DNA of 64,000 bases from Alphaproteobacteria bacterium (GCA_021324545.1 JAJPIX010000040.1:48117-112116); one strand, 5' to 3'; shown: positions 50,635-62,047, counted from the first letter of the stretch. A program made the numbers and translations. Notes: a model not told the origin generated them from the sequence alone.

Positions 50635-52505
50635 TCGATTTCGATCACCTCTGCCGAAGGCTGAGCTGCATAAAGTTGTTCCAGCAAAGCCTTGCGCCGC
50701 TCCAATGCCGCGCGCTGGTTAATATAGCCCTTGTCCGTGATTTCGTGACCGTCGATCGACGGCGGCTCCAGCATGAGAAGTATGCGCTTGACGCGGGTCG
50801 AGGATGCGGGGTTGGCGCGATTGTGCGCGGCGAGCCGTTCGCGCAGGAAGCCCCGTAATTTTTCGCTTGCCAGGGCTTCTTTCGGACTTAAGCCCGGATC
50901 GCCCGCGGTTTCCTTTGCCGCGGCCATGTTTGGCCAGGCCAGCAGCGCAACAAACTCCCTGTCCTGGCCGCAGACGACACAGTCCTGGATGAGCGGCGAC
51001 GCCGCCGCCACGGCGGCCGCCCGCAAGGTTCCCGTCGAAACCCAGGTGCCGGAATGAAGCTTGAAATCTTCCGTGACCCGGCCGTCGAACACCAATCCCT
51101 TTTCGGGGTCGCTTTCGTCCAGGAATTTCACCGCATCTCCGAGGCTGTAGAAGCCTTCTTCGTCGAATGCCTTTTGCGTGAGGTCGGGCCTGTTGAGATA
51201 ACCCGGTGTCACCGTGGGACCCTTCACCCGAACCTCCAGCTTCGTGCCATTGGGCACGAGCTTCAGCGTAATTCCGGGCAACGGCAGGCCCACAAGTCCG
51301 ACACGCTCCGTCACCCAATGAACAACCGTGATGCCTTGCGTTTCGGTTGCGCCGTACATGGTGGTGATCGGAATGCGCATGCCGGTTGCGGCAATGGAGA
51401 GCGCCTGGAGCCGCTCGTAAATGTCCTGGCCCATCGTCGCCCCGCCATATCCAACATAGCGGAGCTTGGCGAAGAACCTGTCGCGCAATACGGGATCGCG
51501 CTCCATGGCATCGGCCAGCCAGCCGAAAGCTATCGGTGCGGAGCCGAACACAATGGGCGAGATTTCGCGCAGGTTCCGGATCGTTTCGTCAAACATGCCC
51601 GGCAACGGCTTGCCGGCATCCAGATGCACCGTGCCGCCGGCGTTCAGATTGTTGTTGAAGCCGATGTTACCGGCCGAGATGTGATTCCACGGCATCCATT
51701 CCAGCCCTTGCGGCACTTCATCGGGGGAAAGCTCTTCGGTGCGCAGTGCCTCCTGCGCCGCGACCACGGCGCACATCATGCCGTGCGTCTGGATGGCGCC
51801 CTTGGGCATGCCCGTCGAGCCGGACGTGAACAGATATTTGGCGACCGTGTCATGGCCGATCTTGTCCATCGAGGTGCGCACGTCGCGTGTCGGCCTGGTG
51901 CGCAACACGTCCTGATAGGGCGTGGTCTTGCGACCGGGAATCGGCAGGATAGTCACGGTGTCCACGCCATCGAGCGGCAAGGCGCCAAGCGCGCGGGCGT
52001 AGAGTGGGCCGTTGTCCACGAAGATCATTTTCGGTTTCGCGGTCTCGAAAACATGCCGCAATTTGCCGTGGTCGCCGCTCATCAGTGAATAAGCTACGGA
52101 AACCGGCGCCACCGGCACGCGCGCTTTCATTGCGCCCAGCATCATGACGGCATGCGGGATGGAATTGCCTGACAGGATCATCAATGGCGCGTCGGGGCCA
52201 AGCCCGCGATCAAGCAGGGCCTGTGCGACGGCATTGGCCTGTGCGTCGGCTTCGCCATAAGTGATGTAACGCCAGTCGCCGCGCGATCCATCGGGCAAAG
52301 GCGTGCGTTCGCCGATGAAATTCCGGTCCGGATGCGCGGCCGCCTTTTCTTCCAGCAGATGCGCGATGGATCGCGCCATGGGGCCCAGCGGGTGGCGGGA
52401 TTTGAGGTAAATCACCCCGCCTGTACCCCGCGTCGTTTCGATGGAGGGCGCCTTCATCGGCAGCGGCCGGAAGGGCGGAAGGTCCGATTTCGCATGAAGA
52501 TTCAT
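50631..52505 (-). CDS. Acyl-CoA synthetase, feruloyl-CoA synthase-like
   Basis: The 624-residue ANL-superfamily ligase has A3 motif YLFTSGSTGMPKGA (near 225), A5-like TMYGATETQG (near 380), A7 YSLGDAVKF and a C-terminal domain ending with A10-type DKGYINQRA. It activates a carboxylic acid to acyl-AMP, then the CoA thioester. The N-terminus and the ISAGNIGFNNNLNAGG block are most like feruloyl-CoA synthases of aromatic-acid degradation, but no enoyl-CoA hydratase/aldolase or vanillin gene is adjacent, so the substrate may be a different aryl or fatty acid. The ATG at 52505 is chosen over an upstream TTG. Confidence 0.85.
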   Translation of the reverse strand: MNLHAKSDLPPFRPLPMKAPSIETTRGTGGVIYLKSRHPLGPMARSIAHLLEEKAAAHPDRNFIGERTPLPDGSRGDWRYITYGEADAQANAVAQALLDRGLGPDAPLMILSGNSIPHAVMMLGAMKARVPVAPVSVAYSLMSGDHGKLRHVFETAKPKMIFVDNGPLYARALGALPLDGVDTVTILPIPGRKTTPYQDVLRTRPTRDVRTSMDKIGHDTVAKYLFTSGSTGMPKGAIQTHGMMCAVVAAQEALRTEELSPDEVPQGLEWMPWNHISAGNIGFNNNLNAGGTVHLDAGKPLPGMFDETIRNLREISPIVFGSAPIAFGWLADAMERDPVLRDRFFAKLRYVGYGGATMGQDIYERLQALSIAATGMRIPITTMYGATETQGITVVHWVTERVGLVGLPLPGITLKLVPNGTKLEVRVKGPTVTPGYLNRPDLTQKAFDEEGFYSLGDAVKFLDESDPEKGLVFDGRVTEDFKLHSGTWVSTGTLRAAAVAAASPLIQDCVVCGQDREFVALLAWPNMAAAKETAGDPGLSPKEALASEKLRGFLRERLAAHNRANPASSTRVKRILLMLEPPSIDGHEITDKGYINQRAALERRKALLEQLYAAQPSAEVIEIE

Positions 52506-52531
52506 GGCATTTCCCAACCCTGCCCGCGCGA

Positions 52532-52560
52532 TTACATTTGCGGGTAATTGTCCTTATATA
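52532..52560 (+). promoter_or_regulatory. Possible promoter for coaBC
   Basis: TATATA (52555-52560) is a fair -10 element 28 bp before the coaBC start. The 17-bp-spaced upstream hexamer TTACAT matches the -35 consensus poorly. The 82-bp gap must hold promoters for both divergent genes. Confidence 0.3.
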
Positions 52561-52587
52561 GAGGCCGTCACGGCTCCAGAGGCGCGC

Positions 52588-53793
52588 ATGCGCGGCAAAA
52601 GCATTCTGCTCATCATCGGCGGCGGCATCGCGGCCTACAAGTCCCTAGAGCTGATCCGTCGGCTACGCGAGCGGGGCATGGCCGTCCGGGCCATTCTGAC
52701 CAGAGCCGGCGCGGAATTCGTAACGCCCCTTTCCGTTGCGGCAATTTCGGGCGAGAAGGTTTTCCAGGACCTGTTCAGCCTGACCGACGAATCCGAAATG
52801 GGTCACATAGAGCTTTCGCGGTCTGCCGACCTTGTTGTTGTGGCGCCCGCGACGGCCGACCTTATGGCCAAGCTTGCAACCGGGCACGCGAACGATCTTG
52901 CCTCGACCGCGCTGCTGGCAACCGACAAGCCGGTGCTGATGGCGCCCGCCATGAATGTGCGGATGTGGAACCATCCCGCCACGCAACGCAACGCGGCAAG
53001 CCTCAAGGCCGACGGCGTTCTGTTCGTCGGGCCGAACGACGGGGAAATGGCCTGCGGCGAATACGGTCCGGGGCGCATGGCAGAGCCGAACGAAATCGTG
53101 GCGGCCATCGAGCAGTTTTTTTCTTCGCCCGCAGCCCAGCCTCTGGCCGGCAGCAAAGCGCTTGTGACGGCAGGCCCGACGCTGGAACCATTCGACTCGG
53201 TACGCTTCATCGCGAACCGTTCGTCGGGCAAGCAGGGCTATGCCATCGCCGGCGCGCTCGCCGCGGCCGGAGCCGACACGACGCTCATCTCGGGGCCCGT
53301 CGAAATTGCGGCGCCATCCGGGGTGAAACTGCTCAAGGTCGAAACCGCGCGCGAGATGCTGGCGGCATGCCTTTCGGTCTTGCCGGTGGACGTGGCGGTC
53401 TGTACGGCCGCCGTCGCCGATTGGCGCCCGGAAACTGCGGCGAACGGCAAAATCAAAAAGAGCGAAAAAGCACCGGCCATCAAACTCGTGCCCAATCCCG
53501 ACATTCTTTATACGCTGTCCCATGAGGCGCGCAGGCCTTCGCTCGTCGTGGGATTTGCGGCCGAAACCGACGATGTGATCGCCAATGCGCAGGCCAAGCG
53601 CACACAGAAGGGCTGCGACTGGATCGTGGCGAATGACGTCAGTCCGCATACCGGAGTCATGGGCGGCGATCGCAACACCGTTCACCTGATCACGGGTTCG
53701 GGAATCGAAGACTGGCCGGAACTCGACAAGGCCGAAGTGGGCCGAAGGCTGGCCGGCAAGATCGCCGGGGCGCTCAGGGGCAAAGCCGCGTGA
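52588..53793 (+). CDS. coaBC: Bifunctional phosphopantothenoylcysteine decarboxylase / phosphopantothenate-cysteine ligase
   Basis: The 401-residue enzyme catalyses two steps of coenzyme A synthesis: joining cysteine to 4'-phosphopantothenate, then decarboxylation. The N-terminal FMN decarboxylase (CoaC) has [11 protein letters not shown], the catalytic His in [11 protein letters not shown], the PAMNVRMW signature and the Cys lid [11 protein letters not shown]. The C-terminal ligase (CoaB) has [22 protein letters not shown] and KIKK (near 290). AGAGG precedes the ATG at 52588. It overlaps dut by GTGA, a common alphaproteobacterial arrangement. Confidence 0.97.
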   Translation: MRGKSILLIIGGGIAAYKSLELIRRLRERGMAVRAILTRAGAEFVTPLSVAAISGEKVFQDLFSLTDESEMGHIELSRSADLVVVAPATADLMAKLATGHANDLASTALLATDKPVLMAPAMNVRMWNHPATQRNAASLKADGVLFVGPNDGEMACGEYGPGRMAEPNEIVAAIEQFFSSPAAQPLAGSKALVTAGPTLEPFDSVRFIANRSSGKQGYAIAGALAAAGADTTLISGPVEIAAPSGVKLLKVETAREMLAACLSVLPVDVAVCTAAVADWRPETAANGKIKKSEKAPAIKLVPNPDILYTLSHEARRPSLVVGFAAETDDVIANAQAKRTQKGCDWIVANDVSPHTGVMGGDRNTVHLITGSGIEDWPELDKAEVGRRLAGKIAGALRGKAA

Positions 53794-54245
53794 ACATCCA
53801 AATCCAGCGCCTTGCGCATGGCCGCGACCTGCCGCTGCCGGCCTATGCAACGGAGGGTTCGGCGGGGCTGGATCTTCTGGCCTGCATCGAGCGCGACATC
53901 GAATTGAATCCGTCGGCAAGGGCCGCGGTTCCAACGGGGATCGCCATTGCGCTCCCCGCCGGATATGAAGCCCAGGTCAGGCCGCGGTCCGGACTGGCGC
54001 TCAACCATGGCGTGACGCTGCTCAACAGCCCGGGCACGATCGACAGCGATTACCGGGGAGAGATCAAGGTGATCGTCATCAATCATGGAGATGCACCGTT
54101 TCGCATCGCCCGCGGGATGAAAATCGCGCAGCTTGTGATCGCCAGATACGAGCAGGCAGTCCTGACCGAAGTGAACGAGCTACCCGCCAGCGTGCGCGGC
54201 AGCGGCGGTTTCGGCTCGACGGGGCTTGGCCTGAAACGGGCCTGA
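53790..54245 (+). CDS. dut: Deoxyuridine 5'-triphosphate nucleotidohydrolase
   Basis: The 151-residue trimeric dUTPase hydrolyses dUTP to dUMP and pyrophosphate, keeping uracil out of DNA. All five motifs are visible: [24 protein letters not shown] (catalytic Asp), RIAQLV-like [10 protein letters not shown] and the C-terminal P-loop-like GSGGFGSTG. The GTG start overlaps the coaBC stop by four bases, indicating coupled translation. The length is normal for the family. Confidence 0.97.
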   Translation: MNIQIQRLAHGRDLPLPAYATEGSAGLDLLACIERDIELNPSARAAVPTGIAIALPAGYEAQVRPRSGLALNHGVTLLNSPGTIDSDYRGEIKVIVINHGDAPFRIARGMKIAQLVIARYEQAVLTEVNELPASVRGSGGFGSTGLGLKRA

Positions 54246-54265
54246 TTTCGACAATGGAGAACGGC

Positions 54266-55222
54266 ATGACGCAGAAACCCGGACGGGGCCGCATTTTCAA
54301 TTCCATTACCGAGACGATCGGCAACACGCCGCTTGTGCGCATGGCGCGCCTTCCGAAAGAAGCCGGCGTCAAGGCGGACCTTCTGTTCAAGCTCGAGTTC
54401 TTCAATCCGATCGACAGCGTGAAGGACCGCATCGGCGTTTCCATGATCGAGGCCATGGAGCGCGACGGACGCATTCAGCCGGGCAAATCCGTGCTTGTCG
54501 AACCGACCAGCGGAAACACCGGCATCGCGCTGGCCTTCGTTGCGGCGGCGAAGGGCTACCGGCTGATCCTCGTCATGCCGGAATCGATGTCCATCGAGCG
54601 GCGGAGAATGCTCTCCCTGCTTGGCGCCGAACTTGTTTTGACCGAGGCCATCAAGGGCATGCGCGGGGCGATCGACAAGGCGCACGAAATCGTCAAGACA
54701 ACGCCCGGAGCGGTCATGCCGCAGCAGTTCGAAAACCCCGCCAATCCCGAAATCCACCGGCGCACGACAGCGGAGGAAATCTGGAACGACACCGATGGCA
54801 GGGTGGATGCGGTGATCTCCGGCGTGGGAACGGGCGGAACGATTACCGGCGTCGGCGAGGTCCTGAAATCCCGCAAGCCATCGGTCCGGATCATTGCGCT
54901 CGAGCCCAAGGATTCGGCCGTGCTGTCCGGCGGGCCTCCGGGCCCGCACAAAATTCAGGGCCTTGGCGCCGGATTTGTGCCGGCCATTCTCGACCGCAAG
55001 GTGATCGACGAGGTTGTGACCGTCAGCAACGAAGAAGCTTTCGACATGGCGCGCAAGGCGGCGAAGCTGGAGGGCATCCCTTGCGGGATATCCTCGGGCG
55101 CGGCCATTGCGGGCGCCCTTCGCGTCGGCGCGCGGCCCGACATGGCAGGCAAGATGATCGTGACGGTCATCCCCGATTTTGCGGAACGCTATCTTTCCAC
55201 AGCGCTGTTCGAAGGCCTGTAG
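54266..55222 (+). CDS. cysK: Cysteine synthase A
   Basis: The 318-residue PLP enzyme makes L-cysteine from O-acetylserine and sulfide. The PLP Lys is in [11 protein letters not shown] (near 53), the substrate loop is TSGNTGIA (near 82) and the phosphate-binding glycine loop is [10 protein letters not shown] (near 190). ATG 54266 is favoured because GGAGA lies just upstream; ATG 54254, four codons earlier, lacks a site. It follows dut by 20 bp and may be co-transcribed with coaBC-dut. Confidence 0.95.
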   Translation: MTQKPGRGRIFNSITETIGNTPLVRMARLPKEAGVKADLLFKLEFFNPIDSVKDRIGVSMIEAMERDGRIQPGKSVLVEPTSGNTGIALAFVAAAKGYRLILVMPESMSIERRRMLSLLGAELVLTEAIKGMRGAIDKAHEIVKTTPGAVMPQQFENPANPEIHRRTTAEEIWNDTDGRVDAVISGVGTGGTITGVGEVLKSRKPSVRIIALEPKDSAVLSGGPPGPHKIQGLGAGFVPAILDRKVIDEVVTVSNEEAFDMARKAAKLEGIPCGISSGAAIAGALRVGARPDMAGKMIVTVIPDFAERYLSTALFEGL

Positions 55223-55280
55223 ATGTCAGGCCGGGAACGCTTGCCCCGGGCGGTCGGCTGGCTATAGTCCCGCGCCTTCC

Positions 55281-55373
55281 GGACAGGTGGCCGAGCGGTT
55301 GAAGGCGCGCGCCTGGAAAGTGCGTAAACGGTGAAGAGCCGTTTCGAGGGTTCGAATCCCTCCCTGTCCGCCA
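55281..55373 (+). tRNA. tRNA-Ser(GGA)
   Basis: A 93-nt class II tRNA has the acceptor stem GGACAGG/CCTGTCC, discriminator G and encoded CCA (55371-55373). The anticodon stem CGCGC/GTGCG closes the loop CTGGAAA with anticodon GGA at 55315-55317, reading UCC/UCU. A long variable arm follows (AACGGTGAAGAGCCGTT), then the T arm with GGTTCGAATCC. All serine features are present. Confidence 0.97.
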
Positions 55374-55520
55374 TTTTGTCGGCCGTCGTTCCATTCTGGG
55401 TCATCGGCTGCCGCATTTAACTTCGTTTGCGGGCGACGCTTGGTTCCAGGCCGGCATCGGCTAGATTTTAATGGTGCCGGAAGCCCCGTCCGGCCCACAC
55501 CGGATTCTGGAAGGGGCCTC

Positions 55521-56366
55521 ATGTTCGGAACAGTTCTTCGCTACGCCCGGCATTATCCGCAGCGGGCCATTACCGCGCTTAAAACCGATCCGCTCGGACT
55601 CCTGGAAACGCTGCAGGACAGGATCGTGCAGGAACGCGAATACCGCCGCGGCCCGTGCATCCATGACGCGACACCGAACTGGGAATCGCGGCTTCATGCG
55701 GCGCTGGCGATTTCACCGCCCTGCGCCGCAATCGCGGAATTCCACACAGAATGGCCGAAGGCGGTTGCTGCTGTCGCGGCCAAGGGCATCAATGTCGGGC
55801 CGGAGAGCTTCAACGGCTACAACGACGGCGACGGCGCGCTGGTGCGCGCGATCTGGTGTCTTGTGCGCCATCTCAAGCCGCAGAATGTCGTCGAAACCGG
55901 CGTGGCGCACGGCTTCACGTCCCGCTTTATTCTGGAAGCGATGGAGCGGAACGGATCGGGCCGCCTGTCCAGCATCGACAGGCCTCCGCTTGACCCGCAA
56001 ATGCAGAAGCAGATCGGCATTGCAGTGGACGAGCGGCTGAGCGGCCGCTGGACCCTGATCAGGGGTACAAGCCGCCGCTGCCTGCCCGGCCTGCTGAAGC
56101 GGCTGGGGACGATCGACCTTTTTGTTCACGACAGCCTGCACACCGAGCGCAACGTTCTGTTCGAACTGGAATGCGCCTGGCGGCATTTGCGACGGGGCGG
56201 CGCACTGGTCGTGGACGATATCGATTCAAACCGGGGATTCCGCACCTTTACGGAACGGCACCCCGGACAGACGCTGCTCGTCTGCGAAGCCGAGCCCGTG
56301 CGCCCGGATCACAGACGCTTCAACAAGAAGGGCCTTTTCGGAATTATCCTGCGAAAAGCCGCCTGA
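55521..56366 (+). CDS. Class I SAM-dependent methyltransferase
   Basis: The 281-residue cytoplasmic protein has a Methyltransf_24-like core: VVETGVAHGFTSRFILEAM (~118-136, SAM glycine loop), SIDRPPLD, IDLFVHDSLH near 195 and GGALVVDDID near 230. The N-terminal ~90 residues are unique. AAGGGG precedes the ATG at 55521. It lies between tRNA-Ser and the type I secretion genes, converging on the adaptor gene with no gap. Sugar or glycan methylation is typical for this group; the substrate here is unknown. Confidence 0.8.
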   Translation: MFGTVLRYARHYPQRAITALKTDPLGLLETLQDRIVQEREYRRGPCIHDATPNWESRLHAALAISPPCAAIAEFHTEWPKAVAAVAAKGINVGPESFNGYNDGDGALVRAIWCLVRHLKPQNVVETGVAHGFTSRFILEAMERNGSGRLSSIDRPPLDPQMQKQIGIAVDERLSGRWTLIRGTSRRCLPGLLKRLGTIDLFVHDSLHTERNVLFELECAWRHLRRGGALVVDDIDSNRGFRTFTERHPGQTLLVCEAEPVRPDHRRFNKKGLFGIILRKAA

Positions 56367-56377
56367 TCACTTTTCGC
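56351..56377. repeat. Inverted repeat spanning two convergent stop codons
   Basis: GCGAAAAG (56351-56358) and CTTTTCGC (56370-56377) bracket the adjoining stops of the methyltransferase and adaptor genes, with an 11-nt loop. It may act as a weak bidirectional transcription stop; no T-tract longer than four bases is present. Confidence 0.4.
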
Positions 56378-57803
56378 GCATGCCATTGCGCATGACATCG
56401 CGGACCGGCTCGATGAAATAATCGAGAGCCGTGCGCTGACCGGTCTGAATGGCGATCGTAACCGGCATTCCCGGAATGAGGCGTGCCTCGGGATAGCCCT
56501 TCAGCTCCTTCGCGTCGAAGCTGACATTGGCCACGAAATAGGACTGTCCGGTCCGCTGATCGGTCAGGCTGTCGGCAGAAACGGTCGTGACGGTGCCGGT
56601 CAGCATCGGGAGCCGCCGCGCCTCATACGCGCTGAAGCTGAGCTTCGCTGTCATTCCGGCATAAACCTGGTCGGCATCCTGCGGCCGGACATGCGCCTCA
56701 GCCTCAAGCCGATCCTCGACGGGCACGATCTCCATGACCGTGTCGCCGGGACGGATGACGGCGCCCTTCGTGTGCACGGCCAGCCCCACCACCTTGCCGC
56801 CCACCGGCGCGCGCAGCGTCGTGCGGTTCAGCACGTCCTGCGCGGCGCGAAGACGATCCTGGATGTCGTAGCGTTTCGTCTGTACATCGCGAAGATCCTT
56901 CAGCACGTCGTCGAGAAACTGGTTCTTGAGGTTGACGATCTGCAGCTGAGTCTCGCCGGTATTGAGTTCGGTCTGTGAAATTTTTTCTATCAGCTGTCCG
57001 CGCTGGCCATCGAGGTCTGCCCTTTGCCGCTGTAATGCGAGCAGCTTGGGAAGCGGCTCGAGCCCCTTGTTTACCAGCTGCTCCACACCCGTGGTTTCCT
57101 GATCGATGAGCGAAATCTGCTTTTCGATGGCGGCCTGCTCCGATCTCAGGCCCGCGATGATGGTGCCGTTTTCATTCACGCGCTGCTGCAGGATGCCGGT
57201 CTGCTGCTGCAAGTCCTGGGCGCGCGTCTTGAAGGCGTTTTCCTCGCCCTGCATGATCGCAGACACCTTGGGATCGGACCGGCGCGCCATCAGGTCTGCG
57301 GGAAACGTAATCGTCGTGCTTCCGTTGCGCTCCGCGAGCAGGCGCGCTTCCTGCGCCGTATATCCGTCGGCTTCATCGCGAAGCGCATCGAGCGCCGCCC
57401 GCGCCTGCGTGTCGTCGAGGATGAGCAGCGGCTGGCCTTCCCGGACAAGCTGCCCTTCACGGACCAGAATGGCCTTCACGATCCCGCCTTCGAGATGCTG
57501 GATGGTCTTGCGGTGCGACTGCACGATGATGACACCCGGCGCCATGAGCGCGCTGTCGAGCGGCGCAAACGCCGCCCAGCCCAGAAATCCGAACACGAAC
57601 AGCAGAACGATCGATCCGCCAATCCGCACGATCCGCTTCGGGCTGGCGAAATTGAGGGAGTTGTCGTTTACGGCCGCGCGCGCCACGGCCGTGTGGTCCA
57701 CCGCGTAGCGGGCGCGCAGGCGCTCGATGCGTTCGCTGACCTTCGACGTGATTGTCGAAAGCGACGGCCAGACCGTGCCCTGTGTTTGCCCGACCTGCTT
57801 CAT
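56367..57803 (-). CDS. prtE: Type I secretion periplasmic adaptor (HlyD/PrtE family)
   Basis: The 478-residue adaptor has a cytoplasmic N-terminus, one TM (~58-80), a biotinyl-lipoyl half HRKTIQHLEGGIV near 97, long coiled-coil hairpins (~140-330) and a second lipoyl/beta-barrel part (TLRAPVGGKVVGLAVHTKG near 340). It should bridge the inner-membrane ABC exporter and TolC. It starts inside the exporter gene's end (ATGA overlap). No TolC gene lies in this window. The RTX protein at 20.6 kb is a candidate substrate. Confidence 0.92.
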   Translation of the reverse strand: MKQVGQTQGTVWPSLSTITSKVSERIERLRARYAVDHTAVARAAVNDNSLNFASPKRIVRIGGSIVLLFVFGFLGWAAFAPLDSALMAPGVIIVQSHRKTIQHLEGGIVKAILVREGQLVREGQPLLILDDTQARAALDALRDEADGYTAQEARLLAERNGSTTITFPADLMARRSDPKVSAIMQGEENAFKTRAQDLQQQTGILQQRVNENGTIIAGLRSEQAAIEKQISLIDQETTGVEQLVNKGLEPLPKLLALQRQRADLDGQRGQLIEKISQTELNTGETQLQIVNLKNQFLDDVLKDLRDVQTKRYDIQDRLRAAQDVLNRTTLRAPVGGKVVGLAVHTKGAVIRPGDTVMEIVPVEDRLEAEAHVRPQDADQVYAGMTAKLSFSAYEARRLPMLTGTVTTVSADSLTDQRTGQSYFVANVSFDAKELKGYPEARLIPGMPVTIAIQTGQRTALDYFIEPVRDVMRNGMREK

Positions 57804-59617
57804 GACTCACCGGGCTTGTTCTGATCGTTGGCCAGGGCCGCTGACAAGGTCACCACATTCGTGGGCGACTGGGCGCCATGCGGCCCGGCAACGGGCATGG
57901 GCGGCCGGACCGGCGCGGCGGGCCGCGTGAATTTCTGAATGACCTCCTGCCGCGGACCGAAGGCTTCGACCATGCCATCACGCAGCGCCAGCATCTTGTC
58001 CACGCTGGCCAATATGCTGGGCCGGTGCGCCACGACCACGACGGTTGCGCCGATCTTCTTGAGCTCGGCCAAGGTGGCGGCCAGCGCCTCCTCCCCCGCG
58101 CCATCCAGGTTGGAGTTCGGTTCGTCGAGCACGACCAGGCGCGGATCGCCATAAAGCGCGCGCGCAATGCCAATGCGCTGCCTCTGGCCGCCGGAAAGTT
58201 TCTGCCCGCTTTCGCCGATTTCCGTGTCGTATCCGTTCGGCAGCGACAGGATCATGTCGTGCGCATGCGCCAGCTTTGCCGCGCGGACAATGGCTTCGGG
58301 ATCGCCCTCGGTGAGGCGGGAAATGTTGTCGCGCACGGTGCCGCCGAACAGCTCGACGTCCTGGGGCAGATAACCGATGTACCGCGACAGCTCCTGCCGG
58401 GGCCAGGCGTAAACATCGGCGCCATCCAGCCGGACCACACCGCTCGTGCAGGGCCAGGCACCCACCAGCACCCGCATCAATGACGACTTGCCGGATGCAG
58501 ACGGGCCGATGACGCCAAGCGATTCGCCAGGCTTCAACTCGAAGCTGATGCCGTTCAGGATCGGCTTGCGGGAGCCATAGGGCAGATAGCCCACACGCTG
58601 GACCGAAAGGGCGCCCTTCGGCGCCGGCAGCGCCATGCCCTCGTCCCGCTTCGGCGCGCGTTCCAGAAGTTCGACCAGGCGCCGCCATGCGCCGCGCACG
58701 GCAACGATGCTTTTCCATGTCGCCACGGATGCTTCGATCGGCGCCAGCGCGCGGCTGCCGAGAATCGAAGCGCCGATCATGACGCCGCCCGAGGCGTGAT
58801 AATCGAGCACCAGCAGCGCGCCGACGCCAAGCAGGATGATCTGAATCATCAGGCGCACGCATTTCGAAATGCCGTTCAAGAAGTAGTCCTTGTCGGACGA
58901 CGCAAGGCTGAGCCGCAGGGATTCCAGCCAATGCCGCCGCCAGCGCCCGGTGAAGGTGGATGACATCCCCATGCCTTCGAGCACATCGGCGTTGCGCAGG
59001 CCGTCTTCCGCAAAATTGTGCGCCCGGATCGAAACGCCAATCGAATGGGTCAGCGTGCGGCTGGTGAGCCATTGATCCAGCACCGCGATGCTCACGAGCA
59101 CGGCGCCGCCCAGCAGCACGATCACGCAATAGGCCCAGTGCAGCAGCCACAACACGACGAGGAAAAACAGCAGAAACGGCGCATCCATGAGCGCGGCGAA
59201 TCCGGCGCTGCCGATAAAATTCCGGATCGTGTCGACATCGCGCAAGCCCTGGCGCGCCGCCGCGCCGCCGGCCTGGGCGGAGGTGGCGACCATGGCGCGA
59301 AGCACGCGCGGGGCAAGCGTATCGCCCACATGCATGCCGATGCGCATGAGCAACCGCAGCCGCAGCGAATCCAGCGCGGCGAACACGGCCACGCCGCCAA
59401 AGGCAATCAGCGTGAGCAGAAAAAGCGTCGAATGGCTGCGGCTGGTCAGAACGCGGTCATAGACCTGCAACATGTAGAACGAGACCGTGAGCGAGAGAAT
59501 GCTCATGGCTGTGGCGAATCCGAAAGCCACGGCGAACAGCGGCTTATGGACCGCGATTGCTTCGCGAACCGGATCGCCCGCATGCGCGCGCGGATCGAGA
59601 CTGATGACTGACTTCAT
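57800..59617 (-). CDS. prtD: Type I secretion ABC transporter (PrtD family)
   Basis: The 605-residue exporter fuses a six-TM domain (~25-310) to an ATPase: Walker A GPSASGKSSL (near 372), signature LSGGQRQRIGIARAL (near 473) and Walker B RLVVLDEPNSNLD (near 498). There is no C39 peptidase or CLD domain, so it belongs to the protease/lipase/S-layer exporter group rather than HlyB. It forms an operon with the adaptor (4-bp overlap). RTX proteins are typical cargo. Confidence 0.93.
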   Translation of the reverse strand: MKSVISLDPRAHAGDPVREAIAVHKPLFAVAFGFATAMSILSLTVSFYMLQVYDRVLTSRSHSTLFLLTLIAFGGVAVFAALDSLRLRLLMRIGMHVGDTLAPRVLRAMVATSAQAGGAAARQGLRDVDTIRNFIGSAGFAALMDAPFLLFFLVVLWLLHWAYCVIVLLGGAVLVSIAVLDQWLTSRTLTHSIGVSIRAHNFAEDGLRNADVLEGMGMSSTFTGRWRRHWLESLRLSLASSDKDYFLNGISKCVRLMIQIILLGVGALLVLDYHASGGVMIGASILGSRALAPIEASVATWKSIVAVRGAWRRLVELLERAPKRDEGMALPAPKGALSVQRVGYLPYGSRKPILNGISFELKPGESLGVIGPSASGKSSLMRVLVGAWPCTSGVVRLDGADVYAWPRQELSRYIGYLPQDVELFGGTVRDNISRLTEGDPEAIVRAAKLAHAHDMILSLPNGYDTEIGESGQKLSGGQRQRIGIARALYGDPRLVVLDEPNSNLDGAGEEALAATLAELKKIGATVVVVAHRPSILASVDKMLALRDGMVEAFGPRQEVIQKFTRPAAPVRPPMPVAGPHGAQSPTNVVTLSAALANDQNKPGES

Positions 59618-59896
59618 GGGCGCTCCGCTACCCGTCCGAATTCCCGACCCCGAACTTCACCCCGAGCAGCGCCCCCAAATCCTCGGCCAAATTGCTGAAA
59701 AAGAAGCTACCCGTTCTTGGTGACATGCAACAACACAGCGCGCCCTTTTCTGGCAGCGTAGGCCCATATTTTGCAGTTCCGGCACCTTGGGAACCCGGAA
59801 TATTGCGGTTATTTTACAATCCTGTAAGGTCAGAGCCTAGTCTTTTTCGGGGACCAAACATGCGCAGCCAGCGGCTCGGACCGGATAACTGCTGCC
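59618..59896. other. 279-bp intergenic region upstream of prtD
   Basis: I find no gene here. The small dyad TTACA/TGTAA (59814-59827, four-base loop) and an AT-rich stretch at 59798-59820 stand out and may contain the promoter or operator for the secretion operon on the minus strand. The aminotransferase gene ends at the right boundary. Confidence 0.4.
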
Positions 59897-61198
<1,302 letters not shown>

Positions 61199-61255
61199 TT
61201 ACCAATCCTCTGTTGCGTGCAGGTATTATGCAAGCAGGCGAATCGGGAGGCCCTG

Positions 61256-61699
61256 ATGCGCGTGCTTGCTGCAACCCTGATCTCGACATTCTGCCTCGTT
61301 TCGCTGTTCGCATGCTCCAAGCCGCCGCAACCCCCGGCCGGCCGCTGGGAAGGCGCATATGAATCGAACGGCACCATGGTCGTTGCACGGCTGGAGATCA
61401 TGCCCAACGGCTCCATCTATGTCAGCGCACCCGACGCGGAGAATGTCGCGGCGGCCGACGGGCCGGCCCTCCGGCGCAGGCTTGCGCAGCAACTGGCCGA
61501 CCGGTGGGGCGCAGTGGAGCCGCGGAAGATGGATTTCGACGGGCACATCTTCCGCAAACCCGGCGGCATCGCACCGCAGATGGAATGGGATTCCGGTTCG
61601 AAACGGATGACGCTCGTTGTCTATCTGGGAATGAGGCCGGGGATCCGCATTCCGTTGCGCGCGGTCAGCGACTTCGATCCGGACCCATGGAAGAGCTGA
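61256..61699 (+). CDS. Small putative lipoprotein
   Basis: The 147-residue protein starts at an ATG with GGGAGG five bases ahead. A hydrophobic signal ends at LFAC (~20-23), a lipobox-like site, followed by a Pro-rich linker. The rest is a small beta-rich domain beginning GRWEGAYES, similar in style to lipocalin- or copper-resistance-like small domains, but not assignable. No clear operon partner; it converges on the DUF486 gene. Confidence 0.6.
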   Translation: MRVLAATLISTFCLVSLFACSKPPQPPAGRWEGAYESNGTMVVARLEIMPNGSIYVSAPDAENVAAADGPALRRRLAQQLADRWGAVEPRKMDFDGHIFRKPGGIAPQMEWDSGSKRMTLVVYLGMRPGIRIPLRAVSDFDPDPWKS

Positions 61700-61702
61700 C
61701 GG

Positions 61703-62047
61703 TCACCACTTGTTGAAGGCGAAATAGGCTGCACCCACCAGAAAGCAGAATGCCACGCCGTGGTTCCACCGCAGCGGCTCGTTGAGATAAAGCACCGAGA
61801 AGAACCCGAAGACGATCAGCGTGATGATTTCCTGCATCGTCTTGAGCTGGGCTGCCGCATAGACCGTGTGGCCGATGCGGTTGGCCGGAACCGCGAAACA
61901 GTATTCGACCAGGGCGATCCCCCAGCTCGCGAGCACGACAAGCCACAGCGGCGCGGCGGGGAACTTCAGCTGGCCGTACCAGGCGAAAGTCATGAAAACA
62001 TTGGAAATGCCCAACAAAAGGATGGGCGCAAAATAGGGCCAACTCAT
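61703..62047 (-). CDS. DMT family membrane protein (DUF486)
   Basis: The 114-residue protein has four hydrophobic helices. The pattern LLLGISNVFMTFAWYG, VEYCFAVPANRIGH and LKTMQEIITLIVFGFFSV is the DUF486 signature, a small relative of EamA/SMR transporters. Function unknown. It is of normal family length and stands alone, divergent from the TPR protein. Confidence 0.88.
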   Translation of the reverse strand: MSWPYFAPILLLGISNVFMTFAWYGQLKFPAAPLWLVVLASWGIALVEYCFAVPANRIGHTVYAAAQLKTMQEIITLIVFGFFSVLYLNEPLRWNHGVAFCFLVGAAYFAFNKW

